From Sclerodactyla briareus (Eukaryota; Echinodermata; Holothuroidea; Dendrochirotida; Sclerodactylidae): a DNA stretch of 64,000 nucleotides. Positions 1-11,124 of the stretch are shown here, piece by piece; the stretch's first letter is position 1, and the number at the start of each line of letters is the position of its first letter. Location of the stretch: the NCBI GenBank assembly GCA_026419785.1, contig JAODTK010004499.1:496001-560000 (forward strand), written 5' to 3'. The position numbers were made by a program, and so were the translations under genes. The notes under the pieces are model-generated. The model had not been told where the DNA came from, did no database searches, and was given only the letters and a program-made list of their open reading frames with translations.

Positions 1-640
1 TTTGAAGAGCTATCATCATCCACAACACCGGGGATAATGGACGGTGTCGTTGCGTTGGAAGTTGAAACTATCACTCGAGATGGCCGAAGATTTCTTGGAT
101 TACTCACCAACATTGCTGAATATAGCAGCTCGAATTGTCACCAAAACTCGACGACACGAACACATCACACCAATCTTGGAATCCCTGCACTGGCTCCGGG
201 TAGATAAACGCATCTACTCTAAAAATTATTCTCCTTACCTTCAAAGCACAGAACGGTACAGCACCGAAGTACATCACGGAAGTCTACGTGACTACCACCT
301 GAGGCACTCTCCGGTATTCAATCCCAGCTACTCCAGGTCTCAAAATTCAACACGCAGTACCACGGAAACAGAGCCTTCGACGACATTGCACCAGTACTCT
401 GGAACATTCTCCCGATGGACATTCGGTCCATAAAGTGTCTGAGTCCTTCAAAAAACCGCCGTCAAGACCTATCTATTCGAATAACTTTCTGTCGTCCCCA
501 TATTTATGCCATTTGTTCATTATGGGGGAATTGTTGTTGTTGTTTTGTTTTGTCTATACATATATTGTTTTTGTTTGTGAAGCGCCTAGAGATGGCCACA
601 TATTAGGCGCTATATAAATTTGTAATATTATTATTATTAT
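1..640 (+). mobile_element. 3' end of a CR1/L2-type LINE
   Basis: The first 430 bases encode the C-terminal end of a non-LTR reverse transcriptase ORF: an AARIVTKT motif, then a form of the usual ILxxLHWLPV, then a conserved end reading NILPMDIRS across a frame change. It is followed by a 3' tail at about 575-640 with a short hairpin (GCGCCTAGAGAT pairing with AGGCGC) and an (ATT)n run, which is typical of L2/CR1 elements. The 5' part lies outside the window. The reading frame shifts several times, so this is a dead copy. The clade is inferred from motifs only. Confidence 0.8.
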
Positions 641-714
641 TGTTATTATATTGAACGTACATATAGAACCTATCAACCCAACATTTGGAGTTTCAACTTT
701 ATTCCGTTATTGTG

Positions 715-990
715 TTATTTACATTGAAAAAGGCAACATAGTGTCGCAAACCCGACGTTAATAGACGCACCCGTTCGCATGATATTCCACAGCCCAATAA
801 TCGCTCGACGGTATATCGAAATATTCATTGACATATCATAGTGACGATATACCGTTTGATTAATGCATTGCACTGAGGCGGTTCTCCGTCGTGACGTCAT
901 GCAAGAGAAGCCATCGCTCTTTCGTCAGTTGCTACCAGACGACAATGATCCTTTAAAGAATTCGCCTGTAATCCCTGGAGAACAAGCTAA
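715..990. repeat. Dispersed repeat, copy 1 (partner at 4.07 kb)
   Basis: The segment shares a recognisable stretch with 4070-4285: a TGACGTCA-like site, GGTATATCG, then GTTGCTACCAGACGAC followed by a CTTTAA motif. No coding capacity is seen. It is probably a short non-autonomous DNA element, but its ends were not resolved. Confidence 0.4.
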
Positions 991-1099
991 GACTTACTGA
1001 AGGCATCAACGTTCTTAGACCAAACAAATCTCCAGGGAGGGCATATTCCACTCATTGATTTACTTTCGAATGACTATATGCCTACGTTCCACGAAGCTT

Positions 1100-1215
1100 T
1101 AGACAATAACCCCTATTAGTGGTAATTAATATTAGAGAAATCAAAGAAGTGGCTGAAGGAAGGCCTTCGAAACCATGAACAATTTTTAAAACCTGAATCG
1201 AATCACCCAAGATAC
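1100..1215 (-). mobile_element. LINE fragment, same family as 59.7 kb
   Basis: About 100 bases resemble 59830-59910: ATTAGTG, then TCAAAGAAGT, GAAGGAAGG and TCGAA. On the minus strand the 59.7 kb copy encodes the region just after the reverse transcriptase core. This is a short relic beyond the 3' end of the SAM exon of locus A. Confidence 0.4.
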
Positions 1216-1769
1216 TTTTAATCTTCACTCATCTCGCGGACATGAAAATATTCTCGTCTACTGCTCTACGTTTATGCAATCCAGATGCACAAAATGAAAT
1301 CGGCGTTAGGACACCTGATACACCCCCTATCGCCACCCATGTTTATTTCCCTTTTGAGCCAAAGCGGCCGTTCAGTGCGCAGCTGCGCACTCCATATACC
1401 CAACCTAGCATATAAATTTTTCAATTTCGAGTCCGAACATCCAAATGCATATAGGCTACAGTCTGCTCCAATTCTCTATCTGCCAAGTCTTGTGTCTCAA
1501 GTTGTTGGTTTGACCGGACTAGAAACCATATTCCAAGCCGTCGAGGCCGCAAGTCCAATGCTCCAACCACTTGCCCATATAGTGTGTTGTACCTCCATAG
1601 GAGCAGCAGTTAATTAACGTGCATACTCCTTCTGCATCTGTCACACGTGAAAGCTCGACGATCGAAATTAATCAAGAAAGAAAGAGTAATAATATTCCTA
1701 AGCAGTTTCCTCTATTCTCAAGCTGTCTCAAATGAATGGATACAGCGCCACCAATTCAGCAACCGAGGC
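1216..1769. other. 3' flank of locus A
   Basis: No recognised gene lies here. On the minus strand this is the expected 3' UTR of the SAM exon; an AATAAA-type poly(A) signal lies at about 1342-1347 (minus strand). The open frame on the plus strand at 1285-1617 has no recognisable motif and is probably chance. Confidence 0.35.
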
Positions 1770-2168
1770 CTACTTCTTCCTCTTTTTGATCTCCAATAGT
1801 AGCCGTTTCGCGTGCAGGCGCCCCATACCTAACTCCCCGTACAGGTCTTCCTCGTCCAGGGTCGCCAACAGTTCCCCGTTGACGGCGTTCTCCTTGAAGG
1901 AGCCCACGTATTTCTCTAATTTCATTTCTCTGAGGAGATTGCAAACCGCGCCCTCATCGAGGCTGTTGAAGTTATCCCGATTTGGTAGATTCCCCATCTG
2001 TCCGTACACGGGACCGCTAGCGGCGCCCACTCGTGGAGTGGCAGCAGAACCCAGAGTATCGTACATGGGGTCTGCCATCAGTTTGTCAATCCGATCTTGG
2101 AGCATCCTGATTTCCTCTACCAGTGATGAGTTCTTCCCGTCCAGGACCCTTTTCTCTCCTTCCAGGCA
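1770..2168 (-). CDS. Locus A last exon: coiled coil plus SAM domain
   Basis: Terminal coding exon of 132 codons ending in TAG. It starts at a good acceptor (CTCACCCCACAG) in phase 0. The first ~35 residues form an acidic/basic amphipathic helix (LVEEIRMLQDRIDKLM), probably a coiled coil. A YDTL and a YGQM tyrosine follow, then a SAM domain over about the last 60 residues: LLREMKLEKYVGSFKENAV, a TLDEEDLYGELGM core and GRLHAKRLLLEI, ending in KKRKK. SAM domains mediate homo- or heterotypic binding. GAREM proteins end in a SAM domain, which fits the CABIT exons found upstream on this strand. The exon is fully open. Its link to the CABIT exons is inferred from strand, order and the paralogous locus B, since the joining exon is not certain. 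Confidence 0.8.
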   Translation of the reverse strand, partial: CLEGEKRVLDGKNSSLVEEIRMLQDRIDKLMADPMYDTLGSAATPRVGAASGPVYGQMGNLPNRDNFNSLDEGAVCNLLREMKLEKYVGSFKENAVNGELLATLDEEDLYGELGMGRLHAKRLLLEIKKRKK

Positions 2169-2334
2169 CTGTGGGGTGAGAGAGAGAGAAAGAGGTATTA
2201 GTCGGTAGTGATTCTGTCTAACGTAGCAACTCTCTACCAGTGAGAGCGTTGACCAACACAATAGCTGTATACAGGTTTACTGTGCCGTTCCTCTTCTCAA
2301 TAGCCTCGTGTTTCATGAATGACTTCTGCTCCCC

Positions 2335-2412
2335 GGATAATAAATAAATAATAAATAATAAGAAGGTTCTCAATATAGCGCCAAAAACCAAGAGGCCTCT
2401 AGGCGATTAACA
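2335..2412 (-). mobile_element. LINE 3' tail (hairpin plus ATT-like run)
   Basis: On the minus strand CGCCTAGAGGCC is followed by GGCGCTATAT and a TTATTATTTATT run. This is the same tail layout as at 575-640, in the opposite direction. It lies in the intron just upstream of the locus A SAM exon. Nothing of the LINE body is recognisable here. Confidence 0.5.
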
Positions 2413-2984
2413 AACTATAAAAGGTAGAATACGCTTAAACGAGAATGGAACAGTATATAAAAGAAAATGAAGGAAAGATTAGTAGGAATACGATGTACAA
2501 ATTAAAGTGAACGGCTGGACATGATATAAAAATATGAACGAATGGAAATTATAAAATGACGTTTAGAAATTAAAATAGATAAGTTCATGAAAGTTTCGAA
2601 TGACGTTGAGAAAATGAAAAAGTTTTATTCGATATGGCGAGCCTTAAAAAGAAGAAGAAGAAGAAAAAAAAGACGACTCAGTCCACGTCTGATGGATGTG
2701 AGCGAAATTTCTAGCATGCAGCCATTTTAACAGGCACTCGTCATTCCGGATTAATTTCCTTTCATTTTCTTTCAGGTTATCAAGCTCCATGAACTTCACG
2801 CCTCATTCGAGGAAAAAAAACACATATTCCTTTCGGAATAACGGACATTTCTCGAAACAGGATTCTACAGAGTGATGGCACATTTCGTGACCTCGTAATT
2901 GGAGGCAGGGGTGAATAGGGCAGTGCGGTTTGCCAGTTTGACCAAATGCACCTGAGTAAAAGCATAGTAAGAAGGGCGCTGCTT

Positions 2985-3305
2985 CAGTACCACTTTAAGA
3001 GTGGTGATAGTGTTCGAAGCCCTAAATGAGCCCTTTAAGAGTTGTGATATTTTCTGAGGCCCTGAAGGAGCACTTAAGGGTGGTGATATTATTTGGAACC
3101 CTAAATATGCCCTTCGAGAGGAGTGTATTGTTTGATGCCCTAAATAAGCACTTGAGGAATGGTGATATTGTTCAAATCCCAATATGAACACTTTGAGAGT
3201 GGTTATATGTGCGAGGCTCTAAATGACCATTTTAAGGGTAGTTATATTGTTCGAGGCCCTAAAAGAGCCATTTAAGAGTGTTGATATTGTTCGAGGCCCT
3301 GATTC
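2985..3305. repeat. Minisatellite, ~40-bp unit, ~8 copies
   Basis: A degenerate tandem array with a unit of about 39-43 bases. Each unit carries TTTAAGAGTGGTGATATTGT followed by TCGAGGCCCTAAATGAGC or a variant. Copies differ at several positions each, so the array is not recent. It lies in a locus A intron. Confidence 0.8.
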
Positions 3306-4069
3306 CTCTAATTGTATCGTTTACCTGCGAGACCACTCATGAACTGTCTCGACAAGTTCGATTCTCTACTCGGCAAGTACTCATTAAAGAAATATCAATT
3401 GGGTACTAAGTGAAGTTTATATGACTTTCGTACTTTAGAGAACACGAGGAAACATCGCAGGCATGTTCATACTCACTTTGACCTTCTCCCGGAGTCTCTT
3501 GTTTCCTGTTTAGGCAAGACGGGATTAATTTCTATTAGTATCGATGTGTATATATACATACTAAAATGAGTTGTGAGAACTTCAGTTCTGACAGCGTCAC
3601 ATCGCCTCAATACGTGAGATGGATGGGGCGGTTACAAAGTGTGCAATCAGACGGAGAAGTTCGGAAATGTTCAAAGACCTGGAACATGACCAATACAGAT
3701 AGTAGGACAGAATCATAATTCCTCAACAAGGGCATCAGAGGTGCTGTATCTTACTCGCGTTAAGCAAGCTAACCTGGTTGCAGTCCGTATGCGAAAAACG
3801 ACACTAGTACGTCACGAAATAAAAGGTAACCACCTCGGTTACTAGGGTTACCTGGTTGAGTAATTTCACGTCACAAATGTGATGAAAACGACTCTGATCC
3901 GTTATGGAGACTCACAAATTAAAATATTCCGCAAGATATTACTCCAGAACATGAGTAGTTGAAAGTAACGCAGCTATCTTACATGGTTACAGCGGACTCC
4001 CGTCAGTTCAATGGTTACTATAAAACAGCAGCATTAAGAGGCATGGTCGTCATGCCAACATCCGGCGAA

Positions 4070-4285
4070 TAATGGACACTGCCGTTTATATGACGTCACG
4101 ACAAGAATCGTCCCGTGGTATATCGGGACGATTTTCACATTCATGTAATTATTGTGTCGGTGTACTTATCAATATCGGATCGAATTGCCCTCGTAACGTC
4201 GTGCAAACAACGCTGCCGCTGTTTCGCTGGTTGCTACCAGACGACCATGTATCTTTAAGAATGCAATTCACCTTCTGTTTTAACT
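4070..4285. repeat. Dispersed repeat, copy 2 (partner at 0.7 kb)
   Basis: It shares the TGACGTCAC site, GGTATATCG and GTTGCTACCAGACGACCATG stretch with 715-990. Weak similarity (GCTGGTTGTTACCAGTAGAA) also appears near 46115. It is probably a non-autonomous transposon relic. Confidence 0.4.
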
Positions 4286-4354
4286 GAGGAACGATCAATG
4301 TTGAGACTAAATCTGCCAAAGCCATCTGACCACTGGAATTATGAAAGCTTGTAT

Positions 4355-4607
4355 CCCAACAAACACAAAATCGTTATGGAACGTTGTGAAAATGTTTTGT
4401 CCAATGTTCTGATAACATCATCTTGTGGTAATACCTATGTCACAAAAACGTTTTTTGGCAACATTTTATTCGTCATAACGAAAAATAACATTATTTAAAC
4501 GTTGAAAACGTCATGAGAATGTTTAAATAACACCAACATGTAACGTTATGAAAACATTTTTAGAAGCTCTTCTTAAAATGTTATGATTACGTTTTGTGCT
4601 TGCTGGG
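4355..4607. mobile_element. Foldback/MITE-like element
   Basis: The ends are imperfect inverted repeats: CCCAACAAACACAAAA on the left matches the complement of TTTTGTGCTTGCTGGG on the right. The interior is rich in AACGTT and ATAAC palindromic words and has no coding capacity. A similar right end (CGTTTTGTGTTGATGGG) occurs at 56290-56305. Confidence 0.65.
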
Positions 4608-5814
4608 ATGATAGAAATTCCACATCGACCGATCAGTCTCTATAATTGGTAGAATGACCACATCTCTGAGAAATCTTGAAGGTAAGAATCTTAATGATAA
4701 TTGCACTTTCACGCTCAGATGGTCATATACCACTCTGAGATACTGTAAATTGTGACCTACAATTCCTTGAGTAAACTGCATAATTATATACTGTTGACTG
4801 TTAATAACAATATAGATTCAGCTCAAATTTATAAGCATCCAATGCATATGTAGGTAATCCAATGACCAACAACAATACTGGAATCATGCTATCAAAAGTA
4901 CGAACAACAATTGAAAGCTTTATGGAAAGGAAAATTTCGACCAGCATTTCGACCGCGTCATACCGAGATGAACCGCTGGGCTAAATGGCCACAAGGTGAC
5001 CCTCGACGTAAATTATTTGATTACGCCATACACGGGTGTCTCTAACCACTGATAATACTGACTAATTATCATTACACTCCCACATAATGCGTAGAAGAAG
5101 CATTTTACATTTTGTGTACACGTTGTAATTGGCTGGAACTAATTCCTAGCGGGACCCCTTCGAATAGAAGCATTTCAGACCATGATTTCAGACTATGATG
5201 ATAGAATGGCAGCGATGGGTGGATAGGACGATAGGATTGTTATATAACCTGGAGCATAGTCTGAGATGACATATCGGAAGTGATGATTGTCTGAAAATAT
5301 GATAGCAATTCCGTATCGTCGAACCAAGTCAGAAACTAAATCCAGGCTTCATCTGTATCGAATTGAGTATTCGTATTCATTTCGATTGCGACACACGATA
5401 TCGGGAGCCTATCGTGCCTAAAGTGAATTTAGGATGGATTTACCACAGATAAGGTCAGCCGTGTTAGGGCGTCCCGGCGAATCGTAGCATAATATTACCA
5501 CCTCGAATCCTCGCCACTATTCCGGATTTGTGATGTACGCCCTTTGATCTGTTCGTTCGGCTACCTGTCTGCCCACACGCCATGAAGCCTCTTTATAGCA
5601 CTAGAAATATAATAAACCAATTCACACGCTGGAATAATACGTCACGAATCGTCATGGAAAAAAATCACGTGCGTAACATTGCGTCTAACCACCTGGCTTG
5701 CTCCACGTAGCCGACGTATCAACACAATTTCTACGTCGGGACAAGTGAATGTCGCACGCAAATATATGCTGAATAATTAAACCTTCTCTGATTGTTTCAT
5801 CGTACCAATATGGG

Positions 5815-5982
5815 TACACTAACAAAAATTGGGTAAAAAAAGTTGGGTACAAATACCAGCTGGGTAATTTGTTTTACATAGCCTGTGGGGGAAATTTCTC
5901 AAAAATTGTCAGTGAAATATCACTCATTGGGTAAAACAAATTGTCCAGGTGGTGTTCGTACCCAACATTTTTTTAAAGTGTA
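5815..5982. mobile_element. Foldback/MITE element, GTTGGGTAC family
   Basis: A short element with GTTGGGTACAAATACCA near the left end and the inverted CGTACCCAACA near the right end, bounded by TACACT and AGTGTA. The copy at 41931-42083 shares the same core and ends. There is no coding capacity. Confidence 0.7.
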
Positions 5983-6519
5983 ATTGCTACTATAATAAGA
6001 TATATTATTGATTGAGTGATACACGATCTCGATATAATGAAGGAGATGTCTCAGGTCGGTGGAGCTTTGCCCAATCAGTGTACACGAGGGACAGCCAATC
6101 GTAGATAATGAAAGGCGAAGAACTATGACAGTGATGATAATGGGAGGGGGGGGGGGGGGGGTTGAGAAAGATACCCGTCCCCACTAACCCCTCCAGACGA
6201 TGTTTCATTTCAAGTTAACGACCTCCAAAATTGGCCCATTTTGCAGAGACATTAAGGTAGAGTCCCCATTGCGCAACAATGTCTGACGGGATAGTTGATC
6301 AATGTAGATATTATTCTACATCGTTCATTGTTTTGATCGTGTTGAATAACTTTACACTCTACAGAAGTTGTACAGTTCGTCTCCTATAAGGTTGAATGTC
6401 AAGATCTACCCTACACACCGCAGTCCACTCCCAAAGACTACGATTAAATTAATATTTGCAGGATTTTGTGAGCATAACGACAACTGATATCGCATGATAA
6501 AACATCTCTCAGTTTTGCG

Positions 6520-6722
6520 CACTCTTGAAAATGTTGTGAAGAATTTACACAACACGGTGTTGTAAACTACATTACCTACTCGTTGTGTATAAGGAATTAC
6601 ACAACATTATGTAAAGTTTGTGTAAGAAATCACACATATCGTGCATATTATACACAATGATACTGTGATTCCTTACACAACATCGGGATAGGTGTGCTAT
6701 TTACACAACATTTGGAAGAGTG
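6520..6722. mobile_element. Foldback/MITE element with TTACACAACA words
   Basis: Terminal inverted repeat of 19 bases with two mismatches: CACTCTTGAAAATGTTGTG at the left and the complement of CACAACATTTGGAAGAGTG at the right. The interior repeats TTACACAACA and its complement many times, so the whole element can fold back. Confidence 0.7.
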
Positions 6723-6992
6723 TATACACGAAGGCCTGTCCGAAACATAAAATTGTTCGGACATCATTTGAACGATTCACACTTTCTTTTGCTGGCATAT
6801 CAGCCTATTTACACTTGTTCCGGTAGTTGTCCTCCAATATCGATATATGCGTTTGTTACGAGTTGTGCATGAATTAGCTGAGACGCCGAGTTTAGGATTA
6901 GGTAGGAAGACGCGAAATAATGAGTTTAATCGTTTTGGAATTAACGCTATGTCGATACCCTGAATTGGGAAGACTCGATGTTGCATGCTTAC

Positions 6993-7213
6993 CGCTTCTC
7001 TTGTTCCGAGCAGTGCTTTAAGTTCCTCCTGTCCTTAGCTGATTTCATGGTTGGACCCTTATTCTGGATGGGTATAGGATCTTCGTAATCGCCGCTGTCA
7101 TTTTGTAGTCCTTTCCGCATGGTGAAGTGTGAAGGAGGAAAGTGTGGTACATAATCAGACAGTTCGGTCATTATTATCACAGTTTTGTTTAAAGTGTATA
7201 GGCTATCTCTCAT
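6993..7213 (-). CDS. Candidate locus A exon 6: YxxP tyrosine-motif exon
   Basis: An open minus-strand stretch ending at a strong donor (GAGAAGCG, then GTAAGC). The predicted peptide carries two tyrosine motifs, SDYVPHFPP and GDYEDPIPI, which look like SH2/adaptor docking sites, and ends in a Lys/Arg-rich segment (AKDRRNLKHCSEQEKR). The segment QNDSGDYED parallels NGSDSGAETDD in the last exon of locus B. The 5' boundary is unsure: an acceptor at 7110 reads out of phase with exon 5, while one nearer 7210 would fit but lacks a pyrimidine tract. Membership in locus A is an inference from strand, order and motif type. Confidence 0.45.
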
Positions 7214-7214
7214 A

Positions 7215-8880
7215 AGTTCTCATTCTAACAGGGTTATTGCAAGGTGTTTCTCTTGTTAGACAATAGGGCGACGTATCTTCCCTAGCACACCCCATCTGTC
7301 CAACTCTTTCGACTGAGAGCTGAGGCCCGAAACACTTTATTGAAATGTCAGGTTGAAAACGACTTAAACGTCTGTTTACTGTCTGCCCACCTGTCTTACC
7401 TGTCCTTCTGTTTTGTCTTAAAAACTGACTTTAAAACATAATGAATTAGCTCTCGCCAGACGCATTGTAACGCGCTAATCTAATTGGAGAAAGGATAAGC
7501 ACCAAAGTGCAGAAACCAATATGTGATGCGCCTCAAACAAAAATAGCGAAAAATAGGCGAAACTGCCTGCATTTTCCGACAACAACATCGCCACTCATTT
7601 CGGTCAGGATCGTTTAGGAATCTCGAGTTCTTAACCCTTGACAATACCGAGAAAGAAGGAATTATCGGGGATAGAACATGCAGTTCAACCACTTAGTCGC
7701 TTATTTGCAAGGTATATCATCTTTCGATTTTGCGAGCTCCTGACAATATTGGCCGAGAAGGACACAATTTTACTACAGACGTAACAACGACTATATACGT
7801 TTTGCACATGGAACCGAGAACGTAAACAGGAGTGACTCAACGACTAGTACAGCCGAACGAGTTGAAAAGAGCAACAGAAACTATAGGTGCCTCCAACGAA
7901 TTGGTACAGTTTGCCTGTATAGGCATGATCGTTTCTCGTAAAACTTTGTTCGTACGCCAACTGATCAATAAGAGCATACTGCAGGCTCCCGCGCTTCCAG
8001 AAGTTCCAATCGCTATTTAATGTAGCTGCATGAAGAAAATAGGCCTATGTTTGAATTGAGCGGAAATTCTTTTTGGGTTCACTGCACTATGCCTAACACG
8101 AAGAAGATGTAAACACGAATTCTGAAAAACTAACGGGGCGTTAGAGTGATTTCTTTATAGTCATTCCAGTTTCGAATGTCTATATCTCTGTATTGCATGA
8201 TCGCCCTCATCGGGTCTATGCTTATGCAAATTGCGCCTGTATCAGTGGTATAAATTACGTACGCAGTAACCTTCACAATTAGCGTGCCCTCTATCATTTA
8301 TCAGTACCGTATGGAGCTCATCTCATGAGGAATCAACCAGACTCAATTTACACTTCATTGTCGTCGACTCGTCGTCTGTAATCAGCGGATTCCAATCAGT
8401 GTGAGTCTCGATATACACATATCATTGCGTGAGTGTGGCTGGACAGCACATAGTCTTCTTCAAATGCTGATTTTTTTTTGGCAAAAGCCATGCACGTTGT
8501 TTTAGTAACAGGGCTGATCTCGTTACTCATGAGAGGGCACCAGTTGTCAAACTATCGTAAATTTCATTTCAATTTAGATGTGGAGTGTTTGATCTCTAGA
8601 AGAAGCAATACTTTGCATAAACGTGCCAGAATTTTTCCTGTTGTTGCTTCATAAAAGTTGGAAGATACAGACATATGTATTTATTTTATTCATTTGTTGC
8701 CATTTGAAAAACCTAAACATGATTACTGCCTTGTAAATTTACATATCTTAATTTGAAGAAAAATAAATATGTGGAGAAAAAAAAGTCGTCAAACTGGAAC
8801 ACGGCGCATGCATGACTTGAGATCCGTTTCAACTTTGGTGGTATATGGGCTGCTTATATCGAGAGCACCTGGTGGAATAG
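7215..8880. other. Intergenic/intron sequence, nothing recognised
   Basis: Within locus A on the minus strand. No exon, repeat pair or element was identified in this stretch. Confidence 0.3.
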
Positions 8881-8887
8881 ACGTGCA

Positions 8888-8888
<1 letters not shown>

Positions 8889-8932
<44 letters not shown>
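8889..8932. repeat. Long poly-T tract
   Basis: A run of more than 40 T, followed by shorter T-rich runs to about 8950. It may be a retroposon tail inserted on the minus strand, but no body was recognised. Confidence 0.8.
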
Positions 8933-8933
<1 letters not shown>

Positions 8934-9087
8934 GTTTTTTTGTTTTTTTTCTCCATTCAGTGTGATATTGCATGACATCCTCTTGCTCATGTTTTCCATT
9001 ATTATAGTGAATCTGACTTCAAGTATTACTTTCTGAACGATTTCGTTTTTACCATCGGATTGTTCCAGCTAGGTTATCCCAACTGAA

Positions 9088-9160
9088 GGCTTCGACCTTC
9101 CCGCTCCACGTAGCCGGGATCGAGAGGACTTGGTTCAAGTTGGCACTGAAGGCTGCATAT
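9088..9160 (-). pseudogene. Stray copy of the middle of locus A exon 4
   Basis: On the minus strand this matches 11775-11850 closely (AGTGCCAACTTGAACCAAGT, then TCGATCCCGGC and ACGTGGAG). In one frame it reads ANLNQVLSIPATWSGKVEA, which lines up with NWKQVLAIPLTSTVHVDRVK in locus B exon 4. It lacks splice sites and flanking coding sequence, so it looks like a partial duplication placed in the intron after exon 5. Confidence 0.6.
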
Positions 9161-10189
9161 CAGTCAGTACGACACCCTTCAGCCGTACTGATATAAAGTA
9201 TGATTTCACATGACCACGTCTTATAAAAAGTACATATTTCAAGGAGATATGCTTAAATTTGTATCATCAGTTCCTTTTTTTTCTTTTAGCAGGAGACAGA
9301 CAAATCACCAATCACATTGCAGGGTGATGGATAGCACGGGCTGGAAAGAGACAGAAAAGCGCCGATTTACAATGCCCGAATCCGAAAAAGTTACAGAAAC
9401 AAAGAGGGATCTCTGTTCGAAGTTGATGCATACCCTACACATCCAAATTGTCTCTTTGTGTAGATGAGAGCGAGAACAGCCAGACCGAAATAGAGCTTGT
9501 AGAGTGGCGCAACAGGTAAATACACAGATCCACAGTGTTCGAAAACGAATATCAGAAGAGAGCGCTATATCCAAGCTAGAAGCATCTTTGTAATATCATT
9601 AGTGTGTATCGAACTCCGGTTAAGTAAGGTGTCTGAGAACAAGTATGAGGCCATGGCAACATCGATGAAAAACAGAGGTATATTGGTCTGCTCCAGTACT
9701 AGTTCGGTTTCCTGGCTTTATCCCATTGAGGGAATGGGGGGGGGGGGGGGGGTTGTTGCTGTGTAGATGGGATTATACGCCTCAATCTTTAGCCTTCTGG
9801 ATTACCTATAATGGCGTTCATGGCCCGTTCGCCAGTATTTCGGTACTGAATTGTTTTGGCGGAGCATCGCACATGGGAGGAGGAATCATGTCAGTTACGC
9901 CAGTGGGGTAACCTATGGGTGAATTGACCCAGGGATGATTTCTCCTACCCCACCTTCCTCCCTTCTCAGGATATTATACTAGCTAAGGGTAACACCGGGT
10001 ACCTGGGTAGGTACCACTATAAAAGAGTGGGAAGCGGGATGTCTATCAGAAGTGGACCCGCCCCCCTTTCATTCCATTCCTCTTCGTTAAACAATTGACC
10101 CTTCTCCGGTGCGGTATCGCTTGGGTCCGAGTGAGCGAGGAACAACTCATGGGGCGGCGGCCTAAATTGATCACTCCCAAAATACTCAC

Positions 10190-10397
10190 GGGGCATTGGG
10201 GCTGGTCGGTGTCTTTGGTTTTGGTGGTAAAGCCGGTACGTGGTTGGGTGCATCAGGCCGTGGGGGTGGGGCGGGGGCGTCCTCCCTGTACAGCTTCAAC
10301 TCGTTGCTCATTCGTGTGTTTCGACTCCATCACTCCTCGACCCGAATCTTCAGGTACTCTGCGGCCTCCTTGGATGCTTTCAGCACGAACTCACGTC
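10190..10397 (-). pseudogene. Locus A exon 5: coiled coil and proline-rich segment
   Basis: The acceptor is ACATATGTCGCAG and the donor GTGAGT. Length is 208 bases, phase 1 in and phase 2 out. The frame joins in phase with exon 4. It reads a charged helix (LKASKEAAEYLKIRVEE), then after an in-frame TGA at 10332-10330 continues with MSNELKLYRED and a proline-rich run (APAPPPRPDAP, ALPPKPKTPTSP) with PxxP and PPRP motifs suited to SH3 binding. Locus B exon 5 has the same layout. The single TGA would truncate the protein just before the proline-rich part. Confidence 0.65.
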
Positions 10398-10639
10398 CTG
10401 CGACATATGTATATAAAATATCGATTCTATCGAGCGCTATTTCTTTTACACCGGAATGCAACATCAAATTACTTCACAGACGATACCGCTCTTATAACCG
10501 TCATATATCGTACATACTCTTGTACTAGAAACGGTATATGGACAGTGGCGTCCACACGGGGGAGGGGGGGGGGGTTAACAACCCAAGTGATCAATACATT
10601 TTCAAAAACCAAAACACTGAGTTTTTTGCAGTTCAGTCG

Positions 10640-10830
10640 AGGTTTTGCAGCTGTTATTTAGCAATATTGCAGCAGCATGTGTCTAGGAGCCCATTAAAAT
10701 TGTACTATTTGCCAATAGGGATGGTGGGGCCATTCATGAGGGCCACTTTCCCTTGGGTTCCGACCTCAACCTCCCCCCAGACAAATTTCTCGGTACGCGC
10801 CTGTATATGGAGTCGACCACATGTTCTGAA
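10640..10830. repeat. Dispersed repeat with poly-C core, copy 1
   Basis: It resembles 63690-63890: GCAGCAGCATGTGT, ATTTGCCA, GGTGGGGCC, CACTTTC, a poly-C stretch, then CAGACAAATTTCTCGG (GGACAAATCTCGTCGG in the other copy). The upstream TGGCGTCCACACGGGGGAGG at 10544 may belong to it. There is no coding capacity. Confidence 0.55.
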
Positions 10831-11124
10831 CATATAGGTGGGCAGAAAATGTCAATTGGTCAGTAGGCCTGAGTTACGAACTAGCCCGAGGTGTGAAAAG
10901 AAACAAAAAAATTCGGTGTTTATCCTCAGGTCCCCATAGGTCCTCAATTACCACCCGGAAGTGAGGAATTCTCCTGTCAAAATAACGATTAATTAGCAGG
11001 CATATAATGTAAAATGCAAACGAAAGCCACTGAAGAGCATCACCCTCGCGATCACAAAACGCCTCTCTAACACAACCTACTAGATCCATCCGATCTTCAA
11101 TATTCGAGCACAATGATATAAACA

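Noticed and set aside
1285-1617. 110-codon plus-strand open frame
   Set aside because: No domain or motif, no splice sites, and it lies in the 3' flank of the minus-strand SAM exon. Judged to be chance.
1732-2208. 158-codon plus-strand open frame over the SAM exon
   Set aside because: Antisense to the SAM domain, which has clear family motifs.
10095-10661. 188-codon plus-strand open frame
   Set aside because: Antisense to locus A exon 5, whose minus-strand frame has splice sites, phase agreement and proline-rich motifs.
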